Part shown: in pieces, positions 30,010 through 37,863 of the stretch
Position numbering within the stretch: the stretch's first letter is position 1
Layout: every line of letters starts with the position of its first letter
NCBI GenBank assembly: GCA_016209985.1
Contig: JACQVB010000113.1
Span: forward strand, 1-43,167
DNA length: 43,167 nucleotides
Direction of reading: 5' to 3'
Source: Gemmatimonadota bacterium
GTDB taxonomy: Bacteria > Gemmatimonadota > Gemmatimonadetes > Gemmatimonadales > GWC2-71-9
Notes under the pieces: model-generated
What the model saw: only the letters and a program-made list of their open reading frames with translations
What the model was told of the DNA's origin: nothing
The model's database searches: none
Made by a program: the position numbers and the translations under genes

Positions 30010-30087
30010 AGGTGCCAGGTATCAGGTGTCAGGTGTCAGGGCTTTATGGTGAGCCCCTGACACCTGGCCCCTGGCACCTGGCACCTA
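30010..30087. repeat. HP5: hairpin with heptad arms (AGGTGCC/AGGTGTC type)
   Basis: Left AGGTGCC AGGTATC AGGTGTC AGGTGTC AGGG; reverse complement of right AGGTGCC AGGTGCC AGGGGCC AGGTGTC AGGGG. Confidence 0.93.
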
Positions 30088-31107
30088 AGTCAGTATCTCC
30101 GCCACCTCCCGCCTGGGCGTCGCCCTCACGCCCTTCCCATAGCCCATTCGCAGCAGGATCTGCGGATAATCCTTGCGACCCGCAATGGCCGCGAGGCGGG
30201 GCCGGAGGTCAGCTACCTCGATCGCCTGATTGAGGAACGATGCCGAAACGTTTTCCATCTGCGCACGGAGCAGCACGTGCTCCAGCGCCTGCCCGGCCGC
30301 CAGCCAGTCCTTCACCGAATCCCCCTCGGTACCGAGTACCGCGAGGAGAGGAGAATTGGCTATCAGGTCCTTCGAGCGCGCAGCCTGTCCGTCGCCCATG
30401 TCGAACGTGCGCACGGCAAGAGGCGCGGCGGCGGACATGATGTCGCCCAGGCCCAACGCGTATCCCGGCATCCCGTCTCGCGAGGCGGTCCGGTTGGGAT
30501 GCATCCAGTCGGCCAGCTCCTGCCGGAAACGCCTGTCGGCCATCTGCAGCTGATCGGCCTCGGCAGTCAGCTCGGCTGCCGCCGACCGGGCACCGCTGCC
30601 GAGCGGCCGGAACCAGGCGCCTTCCTGAGTCGCGGCGCGGCGCAAACCCACGACGAGACCCTGCGGAAGCTCGCGGTTCTCAAAAGGCAGCCGGTAGGTG
30701 CGGCGCCGGCAGATGGCATCGAAGAGCGCATGATCCTCCTCGGACGGATCGTGGGCGCTCCCCAGGGAAATGGCGGCGAGAAGATCCGCGTCGTACAAAT
30801 CGGGCAGGAGCTGATAGGTCCCCTCGTAACCGAAGTGGCGGAGCGCCACGCGAAGGTTGAAGAGGGCGGCCCCGCAACTGATGGTAAGCTCCCGGTCGCG
30901 CGGATCCACCACCGGCAGGTTGCGGGAGCGGTCGGCATGGAGATCCAGCGTGTCCCGGGCAATCCGGAATCGCCACGGCTGGCTGTTGTGGCTCGAGGGC
31001 GCGAGGACCGCGAACTTGAGCGCCGCGCGAAGCTTCGCCGCCGGTGATCCGGAGACCGGGAATTCGTCGATCGCCTCGATACTGGGCGCTACCAGCGTGT
31101 CTACCAT
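30085..31107 (-). CDS. Acg-family FMN-binding nitroreductase-like protein
   Basis: ALKFAVLAPSSHNSQPWRFRI, DRSRNLPVVDPRDRELTISCGAALFNLRVALRHFGYE; ATG at 31107 with CTGGAG SD. Confidence 0.88.
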   Translation of the reverse strand: MVDTLVAPSIEAIDEFPVSGSPAAKLRAALKFAVLAPSSHNSQPWRFRIARDTLDLHADRSRNLPVVDPRDRELTISCGAALFNLRVALRHFGYEGTYQLLPDLYDADLLAAISLGSAHDPSEEDHALFDAICRRRTYRLPFENRELPQGLVVGLRRAATQEGAWFRPLGSGARSAAAELTAEADQLQMADRRFRQELADWMHPNRTASRDGMPGYALGLGDIMSAAAPLAVRTFDMGDGQAARSKDLIANSPLLAVLGTEGDSVKDWLAAGQALEHVLLRAQMENVSASFLNQAIEVADLRPRLAAIAGRKDYPQILLRMGYGKGVRATPRREVAEILT

Positions 31108-31297
31108 GGCCATCTCCAGGAGAGTCCCGCCATCGACGAAATCTCGTGGGGACCGGTTCGAGCGGCGGTGAACGGGCTGTGAAGTCCGGCTCATGCACGC
31201 GACCCGGGAGTTAGAGAGCCTTAATGCGGCTCTGGACCCGTTCTTCATAGGTCTCCCGCCAGATTTATGGCCAAGTCGTTAGACGAGAGACGGAGCC

Positions 31298-31513
31298 ATG
31301 GAGACCAACGTAGGTAAGACCGACGCCGCAGTCCGCTGGATAATCGCGGTCGTGCTGTTCAGCATTGCTTTTGTATTCAACGCGCATGTGGTGTGGTCGT
31401 TCTTCGCGGCGGTTGGCGCGCTGGTCATGGCCGGCACCGCGCTCACGCGCCGGTGCATGTTCTACTCGCTGATCGAGCTCGCGATGCGCCGGCGCAGGCC
31501 GGTCGCGCACTGA
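31298..31513 (+). CDS. DUF2892 family inner-membrane protein
   Basis: METNVGKTDAAVRWIIAVVLFSIAF; two TM segments; 71 aa. Confidence 0.82.
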   Translation: METNVGKTDAAVRWIIAVVLFSIAFVFNAHVVWSFFAAVGALVMAGTALTRRCMFYSLIELAMRRRRPVAH

Positions 31514-31547
31514 CCGGTGCCGGAGCGGAGGTTGGGAGAACCCGACC

Positions 31548-32012
31548 GTGACTATCGATACCACGACGCTGCATGCACCGGCCTCGTTGCGAGCGGAGCA
31601 CGAGGAGCTGCACCGCGACTTGAGCCGGATGATGCGCCAGCCCGGAGAACTCGGCGAGGCGGCACGCGCCATTACCAAGGTGGTGCACCGGCATTTCCTC
31701 AAGGAGGAACAGCTGGTTTTCGCTCCGCTGGCCGTCCTGGCACAGGTGGCGGAAGGAAAGATTCCCGACGAGGCGGCCGAGGCCCTTGAGCTCATCGAGC
31801 GGCTGAAGGCCGAGCTGCCGCAGATGATCGCCGAACACCGCGAGGTGGTGGCCGAGCTCGATCGGCTGGTTGCGGCCGGCGTCAGCGCAGGGGACTCAGG
31901 AAGTGTAGAGCTCGCCAACCGTCTCAAGCTCCATGCCCAGAACGAAGAAGAGATCCTCTATCCCGCCGCGATCATCCTCGGGGAATACCTGAAGCTGCTG
32001 GCGTTTCGGTGA
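31548..32012 (+). CDS. Hemerythrin-like HHE domain protein
   Basis: LRAEHEELHRDL, VVHRHFLKEEQLVFAPL, MIAEHREVV, LKLHAQNEEEILYPAAI. Confidence 0.85.
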   Translation: MTIDTTTLHAPASLRAEHEELHRDLSRMMRQPGELGEAARAITKVVHRHFLKEEQLVFAPLAVLAQVAEGKIPDEAAEALELIERLKAELPQMIAEHREVVAELDRLVAAGVSAGDSGSVELANRLKLHAQNEEEILYPAAIILGEYLKLLAFR

Positions 32013-32015
32013 CGC

Positions 32016-32092
32016 AGGTGCCAGGTATCAGGTGCCAGGGTCTCCCCACAAAGCCCTGACACCTGACACCTGATACCTGACACCTGATACCT
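32016..32092. repeat. HP6: hairpin with heptad arms (AGGTATC/AGGTGTC type), 3 vs 5 heptads
   Basis: Left AGGTGCC AGGTATC AGGTGCC AGGG; reverse complement of right AGGTATC AGGTGTC AGGTATC AGGTGTC AGGTGTC AGGG. Confidence 0.93.
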
Positions 32093-32176
32093 CCGCATGA
32101 AGGTTTCTTGCCCCTCCACTCACCGTCAGTTCAGGGCCTCCGTTGTTACATGGGTGTACTTCTGAAGGAGTTCGAT

Positions 32177-32683
32177 ATGCGCTTTGCGACCTTTGCCGCA
32201 ATCGCCGCAGTCTTTTCGACGGCTTGCGCCGTCAATCCGGCGCCGGTACCGCTTTCGTGCGACGCCGAAGGACGCCAGCTGCTGATTGGTAACTGGTCCG
32301 GAGAGTACTTCACACCCGACGGCGGGCGCGCTGGCAGCATCGTGTTCAATTTCGCGCCGGAGGACACGCTCGGGTACGCGCACGGCGACATCGTGATGGC
32401 TCCCCCGCGGGGAAATCAGTACCTCTTGCCGGTGGACCAGGGCGGCATCAGCGCACCGGAAGAGACGGTGCAGGTACTGACCATCGAGTTCCTCGGCGTG
32501 GTCGGTCACCAGGTGGGGGGGACCCTTTCGCCGTACCGTGATCCGGAGACGGGCGAGATGTTGAACACGACCTTCGAGGGTCGCATCGAGGGCGACAAGA
32601 TCAGCGGCACGTTGACCACGGTGCACACCCGCAGCATGCAAGTGGACGTCGGCACCTGGGAAGTGGTGAGAAAGCACAGCTGA
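32177..32683 (+). CDS. Predicted lipoprotein of unknown function
   Basis: MRFATFAAIAAVFSTACAV lipobox; SD AAGGAG. Confidence 0.75.
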   Translation: MRFATFAAIAAVFSTACAVNPAPVPLSCDAEGRQLLIGNWSGEYFTPDGGRAGSIVFNFAPEDTLGYAHGDIVMAPPRGNQYLLPVDQGGISAPEETVQVLTIEFLGVVGHQVGGTLSPYRDPETGEMLNTTFEGRIEGDKISGTLTTVHTRSMQVDVGTWEVVRKHS

Positions 32684-32693
32684 GAAGAAAAGC

Positions 32694-32758
32694 AGTGCGC
32701 AGTGAGCAGAGGGGCAGAACATACCGGCGCAGCCTCTGCAATCTGCGCACTGCGCACT
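32694..32758. repeat. HP7: hairpin with heptad arms (AGTGCGC type), 2 vs 3 heptads
   Basis: Left AGTGCGC AGTGAGC AGAGG; reverse complement of right AGTGCGC AGTGCGC AGATTGC AGAGG. Confidence 0.88.
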
Positions 32759-32776
32759 CATAACGAGGAGTCAAGA

Positions 32777-33166
32777 GTGGATTACCGCATGAGCCGGACC
32801 CTCGACCTCCCGTTCGAGCAGGCGGTGGCTCGCGTCCGGGAGAAACTTCCGGGCGAGGGGTTCGGCGTGCTGACCGAGATCGACGTGACCGCGACGCTCA
32901 AGGCCAAGTTGAATCAGGATTTTCGCCGGTATGTGATTCTCGGCGCCTGCAATCCGCCGCTCGCGTTCCGCGCGCTGTCGGCGGAACGGGATATCGGCGT
33001 CCTGCTTCCCTGCAACGTCGTGGTGTACGCCGCCGATGAGCCGGGCAAGACGGTGGTATGCGCCATCGATCCGGAGTCGTCCCTGGGGCGGGTCGGCCGG
33101 CCCGATCTCGCCCCGCTCGCCGCCGAGGTGAAGAGCCGGCTCACAAGGGTGCTCGCGGCGCTCTGA
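32777..33166 (+). CDS. DUF302 domain protein
   Basis: GTG start; SRTLDLPFEQAVARVREKLPGEGFGVLTEIDVTATLKAKLNQDFRRYVILGACNPPLAFRAL...DIGVLLPCNVVVY. Confidence 0.88.
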   Translation: MDYRMSRTLDLPFEQAVARVREKLPGEGFGVLTEIDVTATLKAKLNQDFRRYVILGACNPPLAFRALSAERDIGVLLPCNVVVYAADEPGKTVVCAIDPESSLGRVGRPDLAPLAAEVKSRLTRVLAAL

Positions 33167-33190
33167 GCCAACCGACAAACCCAAGGCTAT

Positions 33191-33260
33191 TCACCGCAAA
33201 GGGCGCAGAGACCGCAGAGAACTTTATTGGCCTCTGCGCTCGCTGCGATTTCTGCAGTGA
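33191..33260. repeat. HP8: hairpin with 9-nt iterated arms (CGCAGAG type)
   Basis: Left CCGCAAAGG GCGCAGAGA CCGCAGAGA; reverse complement of right CTGCAGAAA TCGCAGCGA GCGCAGAGG. Confidence 0.8.
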
Positions 33261-33388
33261 GTCAGTACCCTGTCGGATTCGTAGAGGGTGCGAGGCGCGA
33301 GGGTGACTCGCCGCTCCGGTTGCAGCGGCCCGGCCGGGGTGCATATTGGCCGGCGTAGGCAACTGCCGGTCACCACCGGAGGGGTCAT

Positions 33389-35461
33389 ATGCAACCCGTT
33401 CGTCTGCTGGCGGCTTCGATTCTGGCCGCGACGTTGTTGTTCGCTCCGCGCAAGAGTCCGGCGCAGGAGACAGCCTCCGATACGCTGCTGACGGTCAATC
33501 ACTATCTCGACTGGGAGCAAGTAGCGGACCCGCAAATCTCGCCCGACGGGTCGCAGATCATTTACACCCGACGCTGGGTGAACAAGATCGCAGACAAGTG
33601 GGAGTCCGGCCTCTGGATCATGAGCGCGGATGGCTCGAAGAATCGTTTCCTGGTCAAGGGGCAATCCGCGCGGTGGGCCCCGGACGGCACCCGTATCGCG
33701 TATCTCGCCGACGGCGATCCCAAGGGCACCCAGATTTTCGTGCGCTGGATGGATGCCGAGGGGGCGATGTCGCAGGTAACCCAGCTTACCGCCACACCGC
33801 TGGAAGTCCGGTGGTCGCCCGACGGGAAAACCCTGTCGTTTGCGCAACGCGTGCCGTACGAAGACTCGTGGACTATCAGCATGCCGAAGGCTCCGGACAG
33901 CGCGAAGTGGACGCCGGCGCCCCGCGTGATCAACCGGCTCCACTATCGACAGGATCAACGCGGGTTCATGGAACAGAGCTTCCTGCACCTGTTCGTCGTC
34001 CCGGCCGACGGCGGGACGCCTCGACAACTGACCTCCGGCGACTGGAACGTGGGTGCCCGGTTTGACGGCTTGGAGCAGGGCGTCGGATACGACTGGACGC
34101 CCGACGGCAAGACCATCGTCTTCGACGGACTCAAGGAGGCAGACGGGGACTACCGGTATCGCGAGTCACAGATCTATGCGGTGGACGTCGCTCGCGGGGT
34201 CATTCGCCAGATCACCCAACGGCGCGGCAGTTGGACCGATCCCAGGGTCTCGCCCGATGGCCGGACCGTCGCCTTCACCGGATTCGACTACACCCCGCAG
34301 ACCTACAAGACCGACGAGCTGTTCGTGATCGGCTTGGACGGCTCCAATGTTCGCCAAATCAGTGGCCCGTTGGACCGCGATGTGGGCGTCCCGCGCTGGG
34401 CTCCCGATGGAGCCGGCTTGTTCTTCACCGCGGGCGATCGGGGCACCAGCAACATCTATTTTGCGCCCGTTCAGGGCGGCGGCGCCGCCAAGCAGACCGA
34501 TGGCGCGCACCTGTTGACCTTCGCGTCCCTGGGCCGCGACCTCACCGCGGTCGGCACGAGCACCGACGCCAAGTCACCGCCCGACGTGGTGCGGATCAAC
34601 CTGCGCGCGCCGAAAAGCATTACCCGACTCACCGCGGTCAACGATGACGTGCTCGCCAACAAGCGCCTGGCGACCGTAGAGGAAGTGTGGTACGCCTCCA
34701 CCGGCGGAACCCGGGCCCAGGGCTGGATCGTGAAGCCGCCCGGTTTCGATGCCTCGAGAAAATACCCGCTGATCCTCGAGATCCACGGCGGCCCGCACTC
34801 GATGTACAACGTGGGTTTCAATTACATGTTTCAGAATTTCGCCGCCAACGGCTACGTGGTGCTCTACACCAACCCCCGCGGCAGCACCGGCTACGGCACC
34901 GACTTCGGCAACGCCATCAACCGGGCCTATCCCGGCGTCGACTATGACGATCTCATGGCGGGCGTGGATACCGTGGCGGGCCGAGGATACATCGATACGC
35001 AGCGGATGTACGTATCGGGGTGCAGTGGCGGCGGCGTGTTGTCGAGCTGGGTGATCGGACACACCGACCGGTTCGCGGCCGCCGCGGTCCGCTGCCCCGT
35101 GATCGACTGGATCAGCATGGCGGGCCAGACCGACATCCCACTGTTCACCTACAACTTCTTCGACGCGCCCTTTTGGGAAAAGCCGGACCAGTGGCTCAAA
35201 CAGTCGTCGTTGATGTACGTAGGGAAGGTGACGACCCCGACCATGCTCATGACCGGCGAGCTGGACTTGCGGACCCCGATTCCGCAGACCGAGGAGTACT
35301 ACTCGGCACTCAAGATGCGGAAGGTTCCGGTAGTTATGCTGCGGTTCAGCGGTGAGTATCACGGTACCGGCTCGAAGCCGACCAACTTCATGCGAACCCA
35401 GCTCTACATGATGAGCTGGTTCCAGAAGCACACGAGGGGCAAGGAGGCGGCAGCCCGGTAA
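33389..35461 (+). CDS. S9 family prolyl oligopeptidase / dipeptidyl aminopeptidase, secreted
   Basis: WD40-like PD repeats, then HGGPHSMYNVGFNYMFQNFAANGYVVLYTNPRGSTGYG, MYVSGCSGGGVLSSW, MTGELDLRTPI, EYHGTG. Confidence 0.93.
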   Translation: MQPVRLLAASILAATLLFAPRKSPAQETASDTLLTVNHYLDWEQVADPQISPDGSQIIYTRRWVNKIADKWESGLWIMSADGSKNRFLVKGQSARWAPDGTRIAYLADGDPKGTQIFVRWMDAEGAMSQVTQLTATPLEVRWSPDGKTLSFAQRVPYEDSWTISMPKAPDSAKWTPAPRVINRLHYRQDQRGFMEQSFLHLFVVPADGGTPRQLTSGDWNVGARFDGLEQGVGYDWTPDGKTIVFDGLKEADGDYRYRESQIYAVDVARGVIRQITQRRGSWTDPRVSPDGRTVAFTGFDYTPQTYKTDELFVIGLDGSNVRQISGPLDRDVGVPRWAPDGAGLFFTAGDRGTSNIYFAPVQGGGAAKQTDGAHLLTFASLGRDLTAVGTSTDAKSPPDVVRINLRAPKSITRLTAVNDDVLANKRLATVEEVWYASTGGTRAQGWIVKPPGFDASRKYPLILEIHGGPHSMYNVGFNYMFQNFAANGYVVLYTNPRGSTGYGTDFGNAINRAYPGVDYDDLMAGVDTVAGRGYIDTQRMYVSGCSGGGVLSSWVIGHTDRFAAAAVRCPVIDWISMAGQTDIPLFTYNFFDAPFWEKPDQWLKQSSLMYVGKVTTPTMLMTGELDLRTPIPQTEEYYSALKMRKVPVVMLRFSGEYHGTGSKPTNFMRTQLYMMSWFQKHTRGKEAAAR

Positions 35462-35489
35462 CGCGGGGGCGGCCGTCGCACTCTCGCGG

Positions 35490-36515
35490 TCATTGGCTGC
35501 TCCGGGCGGGGGCCCGTCGTCCGAGCACGACGGTTGGCACTGCTCCGCCCATGGCTTCCGCCCCGCCCATCATTTCGCCCATCTCGCGCCAGGCATCGGC
35601 CGTGATGACGTCTTTGGTCGAGTCCTGGAACGCCGCGATCGCCGCGTAGATCACCTTCCGCTTATCCGTCACTTGTTCCGCCGCCAGGATGTCGCTGATC
35701 ACGTCGTGCATCATGTGCAGGTTGTCGAAGATCGCCGCCGCCCGCGGGTGGCGCTCGGTGAAGGTCGGAGCCACGGTAATCGTCATGGGCATGACGCGCG
35801 GCATCGAGCCGGGCGGGTCACGGAGCATCTCCCAGAATCGCGCCAGCGTGGCCTTCACACCTGCCTTCCGTTCCGCTTCGTTCCGGCCCAGGATCAGCGG
35901 CTCGTATAGCCCGACCTGGAGCCAGTGATATGCCCAAATCAGTCCGTTGAACTTGGGGTACCAGTCGCGGAAGGCCAGGCTGTAGTACTGCCCCTCCATC
36001 AGGCTCATGGACATAGGCACGGCCAGGTAGGCGATGTCCCGACGGGACAGGTAGTAGTCGGTCACCCGTTCGATGAGTGAGTCTTTCGCAGCCACGCTCA
36101 ACCGTTCGTCCGCATAGATGTCGTAGATCTGCCGGTGTAGCACGTGGGCCCAATCGAACATTAGCTTCGCGCGCCAGGCGAGCTTGGCGTACGACGGCTC
36201 GATGACCTCCTCGGCCACGGCGAACCGCGGCGGCTTGACCAGGAGATCAGTAGTCAGAAACTGATACTCCCTTTCGAGCGCGGCGGCCGCCTTGCCGGAA
36301 TCCGAGATGGTATAGAGCCGCTCGTAGAGCACCGCGTGCCCGTAGTCGAAGGCGTTGAACAGGCGCCCGGCCTCGGGATAGTCCTTGAGGAATACCCAGT
36401 TAAAGGAGCCGGGATAATAGAACTGCTCATTGCGCCGGTCCTGCGCGGTGGTGGGTGGCGCCGCGAAAAGCCTCAGCAGGGCGACCAGCGCGAGGTTCCT
36501 GATTGCAGAAGTCAT
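35490..36515 (-). CDS. Secreted/periplasmic protein of unknown function
   Basis: Signal-like N-terminus MTSAIRNLALVALLRLFAAPPTTAQ, long helical protein with no recognised motif. Confidence 0.75.
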   Translation of the reverse strand: MTSAIRNLALVALLRLFAAPPTTAQDRRNEQFYYPGSFNWVFLKDYPEAGRLFNAFDYGHAVLYERLYTISDSGKAAAALEREYQFLTTDLLVKPPRFAVAEEVIEPSYAKLAWRAKLMFDWAHVLHRQIYDIYADERLSVAAKDSLIERVTDYYLSRRDIAYLAVPMSMSLMEGQYYSLAFRDWYPKFNGLIWAYHWLQVGLYEPLILGRNEAERKAGVKATLARFWEMLRDPPGSMPRVMPMTITVAPTFTERHPRAAAIFDNLHMMHDVISDILAAEQVTDKRKVIYAAIAAFQDSTKDVITADAWREMGEMMGGAEAMGGAVPTVVLGRRAPARSSQ

Positions 36516-36531
36516 TGGTTCCGTCCTTCCA

Positions 36532-37347
36532 TCACTTGGCGGCGTTCGCCGGCATGAGCCAGGCGAACGCGAAGGCATGGGAAAACCCGAGGGTCAACGC
36601 AACGTCGGGGCCCACGCCGTTGCGCAGCCGCCGAGTCAACCCAAGGTCGATGACCGTGGTCGGGGTCCATTGACGCCGGAGGCCAAGCGACGCGTTCACC
36701 TGCACCAGGGCGCCTCGGGCGCTTTGGAGGACATACACTTCGCCGACGAGCAGCGTGCTATGCCGGAACAGCGTTCGGTCGATCGCCGCACCGGCCCACC
36801 AGCGATTCGCCGCCTCGGTCACGGCGGCGGTGCCCTCGCGGCCCAAGGTGTACGCGCCATTGAGGTGAATTCGGCTCCGGCCCCAGGAACGGGTAGCGAT
36901 GGCCTTGAGCGACACCCGCGACTCGCTTCCACCCAACGAGCCGACCCCGAACGTTGCATCGCCGCGCAGCGAGAGCGCCGGTAACACCCGACTCTCGGTA
37001 TTGAAGTTGTAAAGGGCAAAGACCTTGAGCCCCGAGAGCCCCCAGTCGGTCACACCATTCTCGCGAGCGATCGCGACCGGGGCCTTGAAGCCGATCTGGG
37101 CGTTGCGGGCGAACCCGTACTCGATTTCCGGGATCCAGGCGTGCACCCCGCCGCCGCCCGCTTCCCGCTCAAAGCGATAGGGCAAAAGGAACTCGAAGGC
37201 GTGCCGCTCGACGGGATAGGCGTCTTCCGTCAGCGTCGGCCGGTCGTCATCCAGGTTGCGGTAATCGATCTGCGCCGAAGCCGGCCGCGCTATCAGACTC
37301 AAAATGACCGCCGCCGCCGCCGCGGCGGCGTGGGAAAACACTCGCAT
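36532..37347 (-). CDS. Outer-membrane beta-barrel-like protein
   Basis: Signal peptide ending ARPASAQ; alternating amphipathic strands; EIEYGFARNAQIGFKAPVAI. Confidence 0.7.
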   Translation of the reverse strand: MRVFSHAAAAAAAVILSLIARPASAQIDYRNLDDDRPTLTEDAYPVERHAFEFLLPYRFEREAGGGGVHAWIPEIEYGFARNAQIGFKAPVAIARENGVTDWGLSGLKVFALYNFNTESRVLPALSLRGDATFGVGSLGGSESRVSLKAIATRSWGRSRIHLNGAYTLGREGTAAVTEAANRWWAGAAIDRTLFRHSTLLVGEVYVLQSARGALVQVNASLGLRRQWTPTTVIDLGLTRRLRNGVGPDVALTLGFSHAFAFAWLMPANAAK

Positions 37348-37388
37348 GCAAGAACTCCTGGTCGAAGAGGTTTCGGACTACCAGACGA

Positions 37389-37802
37389 CTAGGCGCGTTC
37401 TTGCGGAGGTGGGGTGGGGGGTTGGGGTGAGGTGGCGCGGTTGGCCCGAGAGACGTTGTGGCGGGGCCGAGAGGTGGTCCGCGGACTCGAGGTAAAAGGC
37501 TGCCGTGGGGCCAGTGCCAGCGTGGAGCCGGCGCACTGAGCTAAGGGGCCACAGTCGGGCACCGGGCACTCATCGCAGTCGGTTGCGGTAGTGACTTCGG
37601 CGAGCGCGCCGCGGTCATGGGACGACAGGCCCGCGCTGGCGGTGCTGTGCACGTGACGCCCGTGCCCGCCGTCCCGCACGGACTGCGGCACCCAAGCCGA
37701 GTGGGTGTGCGGAACGATCGACAGCAAGAGGGCGAAGGCGACGATGAACGTCAGGCTCCGGCCCGGCGCAGTGCGGCGCCCGCACGCTATCCTGAGCGGC
37801 AT
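37389..37802 (-). CDS. Small His/Cys-rich membrane or secreted protein
   Basis: TM FIVAFALLLSIVPHTHSAW followed by CDECPVPDCGPLAQC. Confidence 0.6.
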   Translation of the reverse strand: MPLRIACGRRTAPGRSLTFIVAFALLLSIVPHTHSAWVPQSVRDGGHGRHVHSTASAGLSSHDRGALAEVTTATDCDECPVPDCGPLAQCAGSTLALAPRQPFTSSPRTTSRPRHNVSRANRATSPQPPTPPPQERA

Positions 37803-37863
37803 GAAGATGACCTTAGCATCTGTGCCCAGCAACGGTCAAGTCGCGGTGGCTTTCGGCCGGGTG

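Noticed and set aside
30010-32092. CRISPR array at the AGGTGYC repeats
   Set aside because: Units are 7 nt, contiguous and mirrored into arms; no spacers and no cas genes.
19183-33260. Hairpins as classical rho-independent terminators
   Set aside because: Most lack a downstream T-tract and stems are far longer than usual; a termination role remains possible but is not of the canonical type.
37405-37440. G-quadruplex-like run ggaggtggggtggggggttggggtgagg
   Set aside because: It corresponds to a proline-rich C-terminal tail (PQPPTPPP) on the coding strand; no independent evidence for a functional quadruplex.
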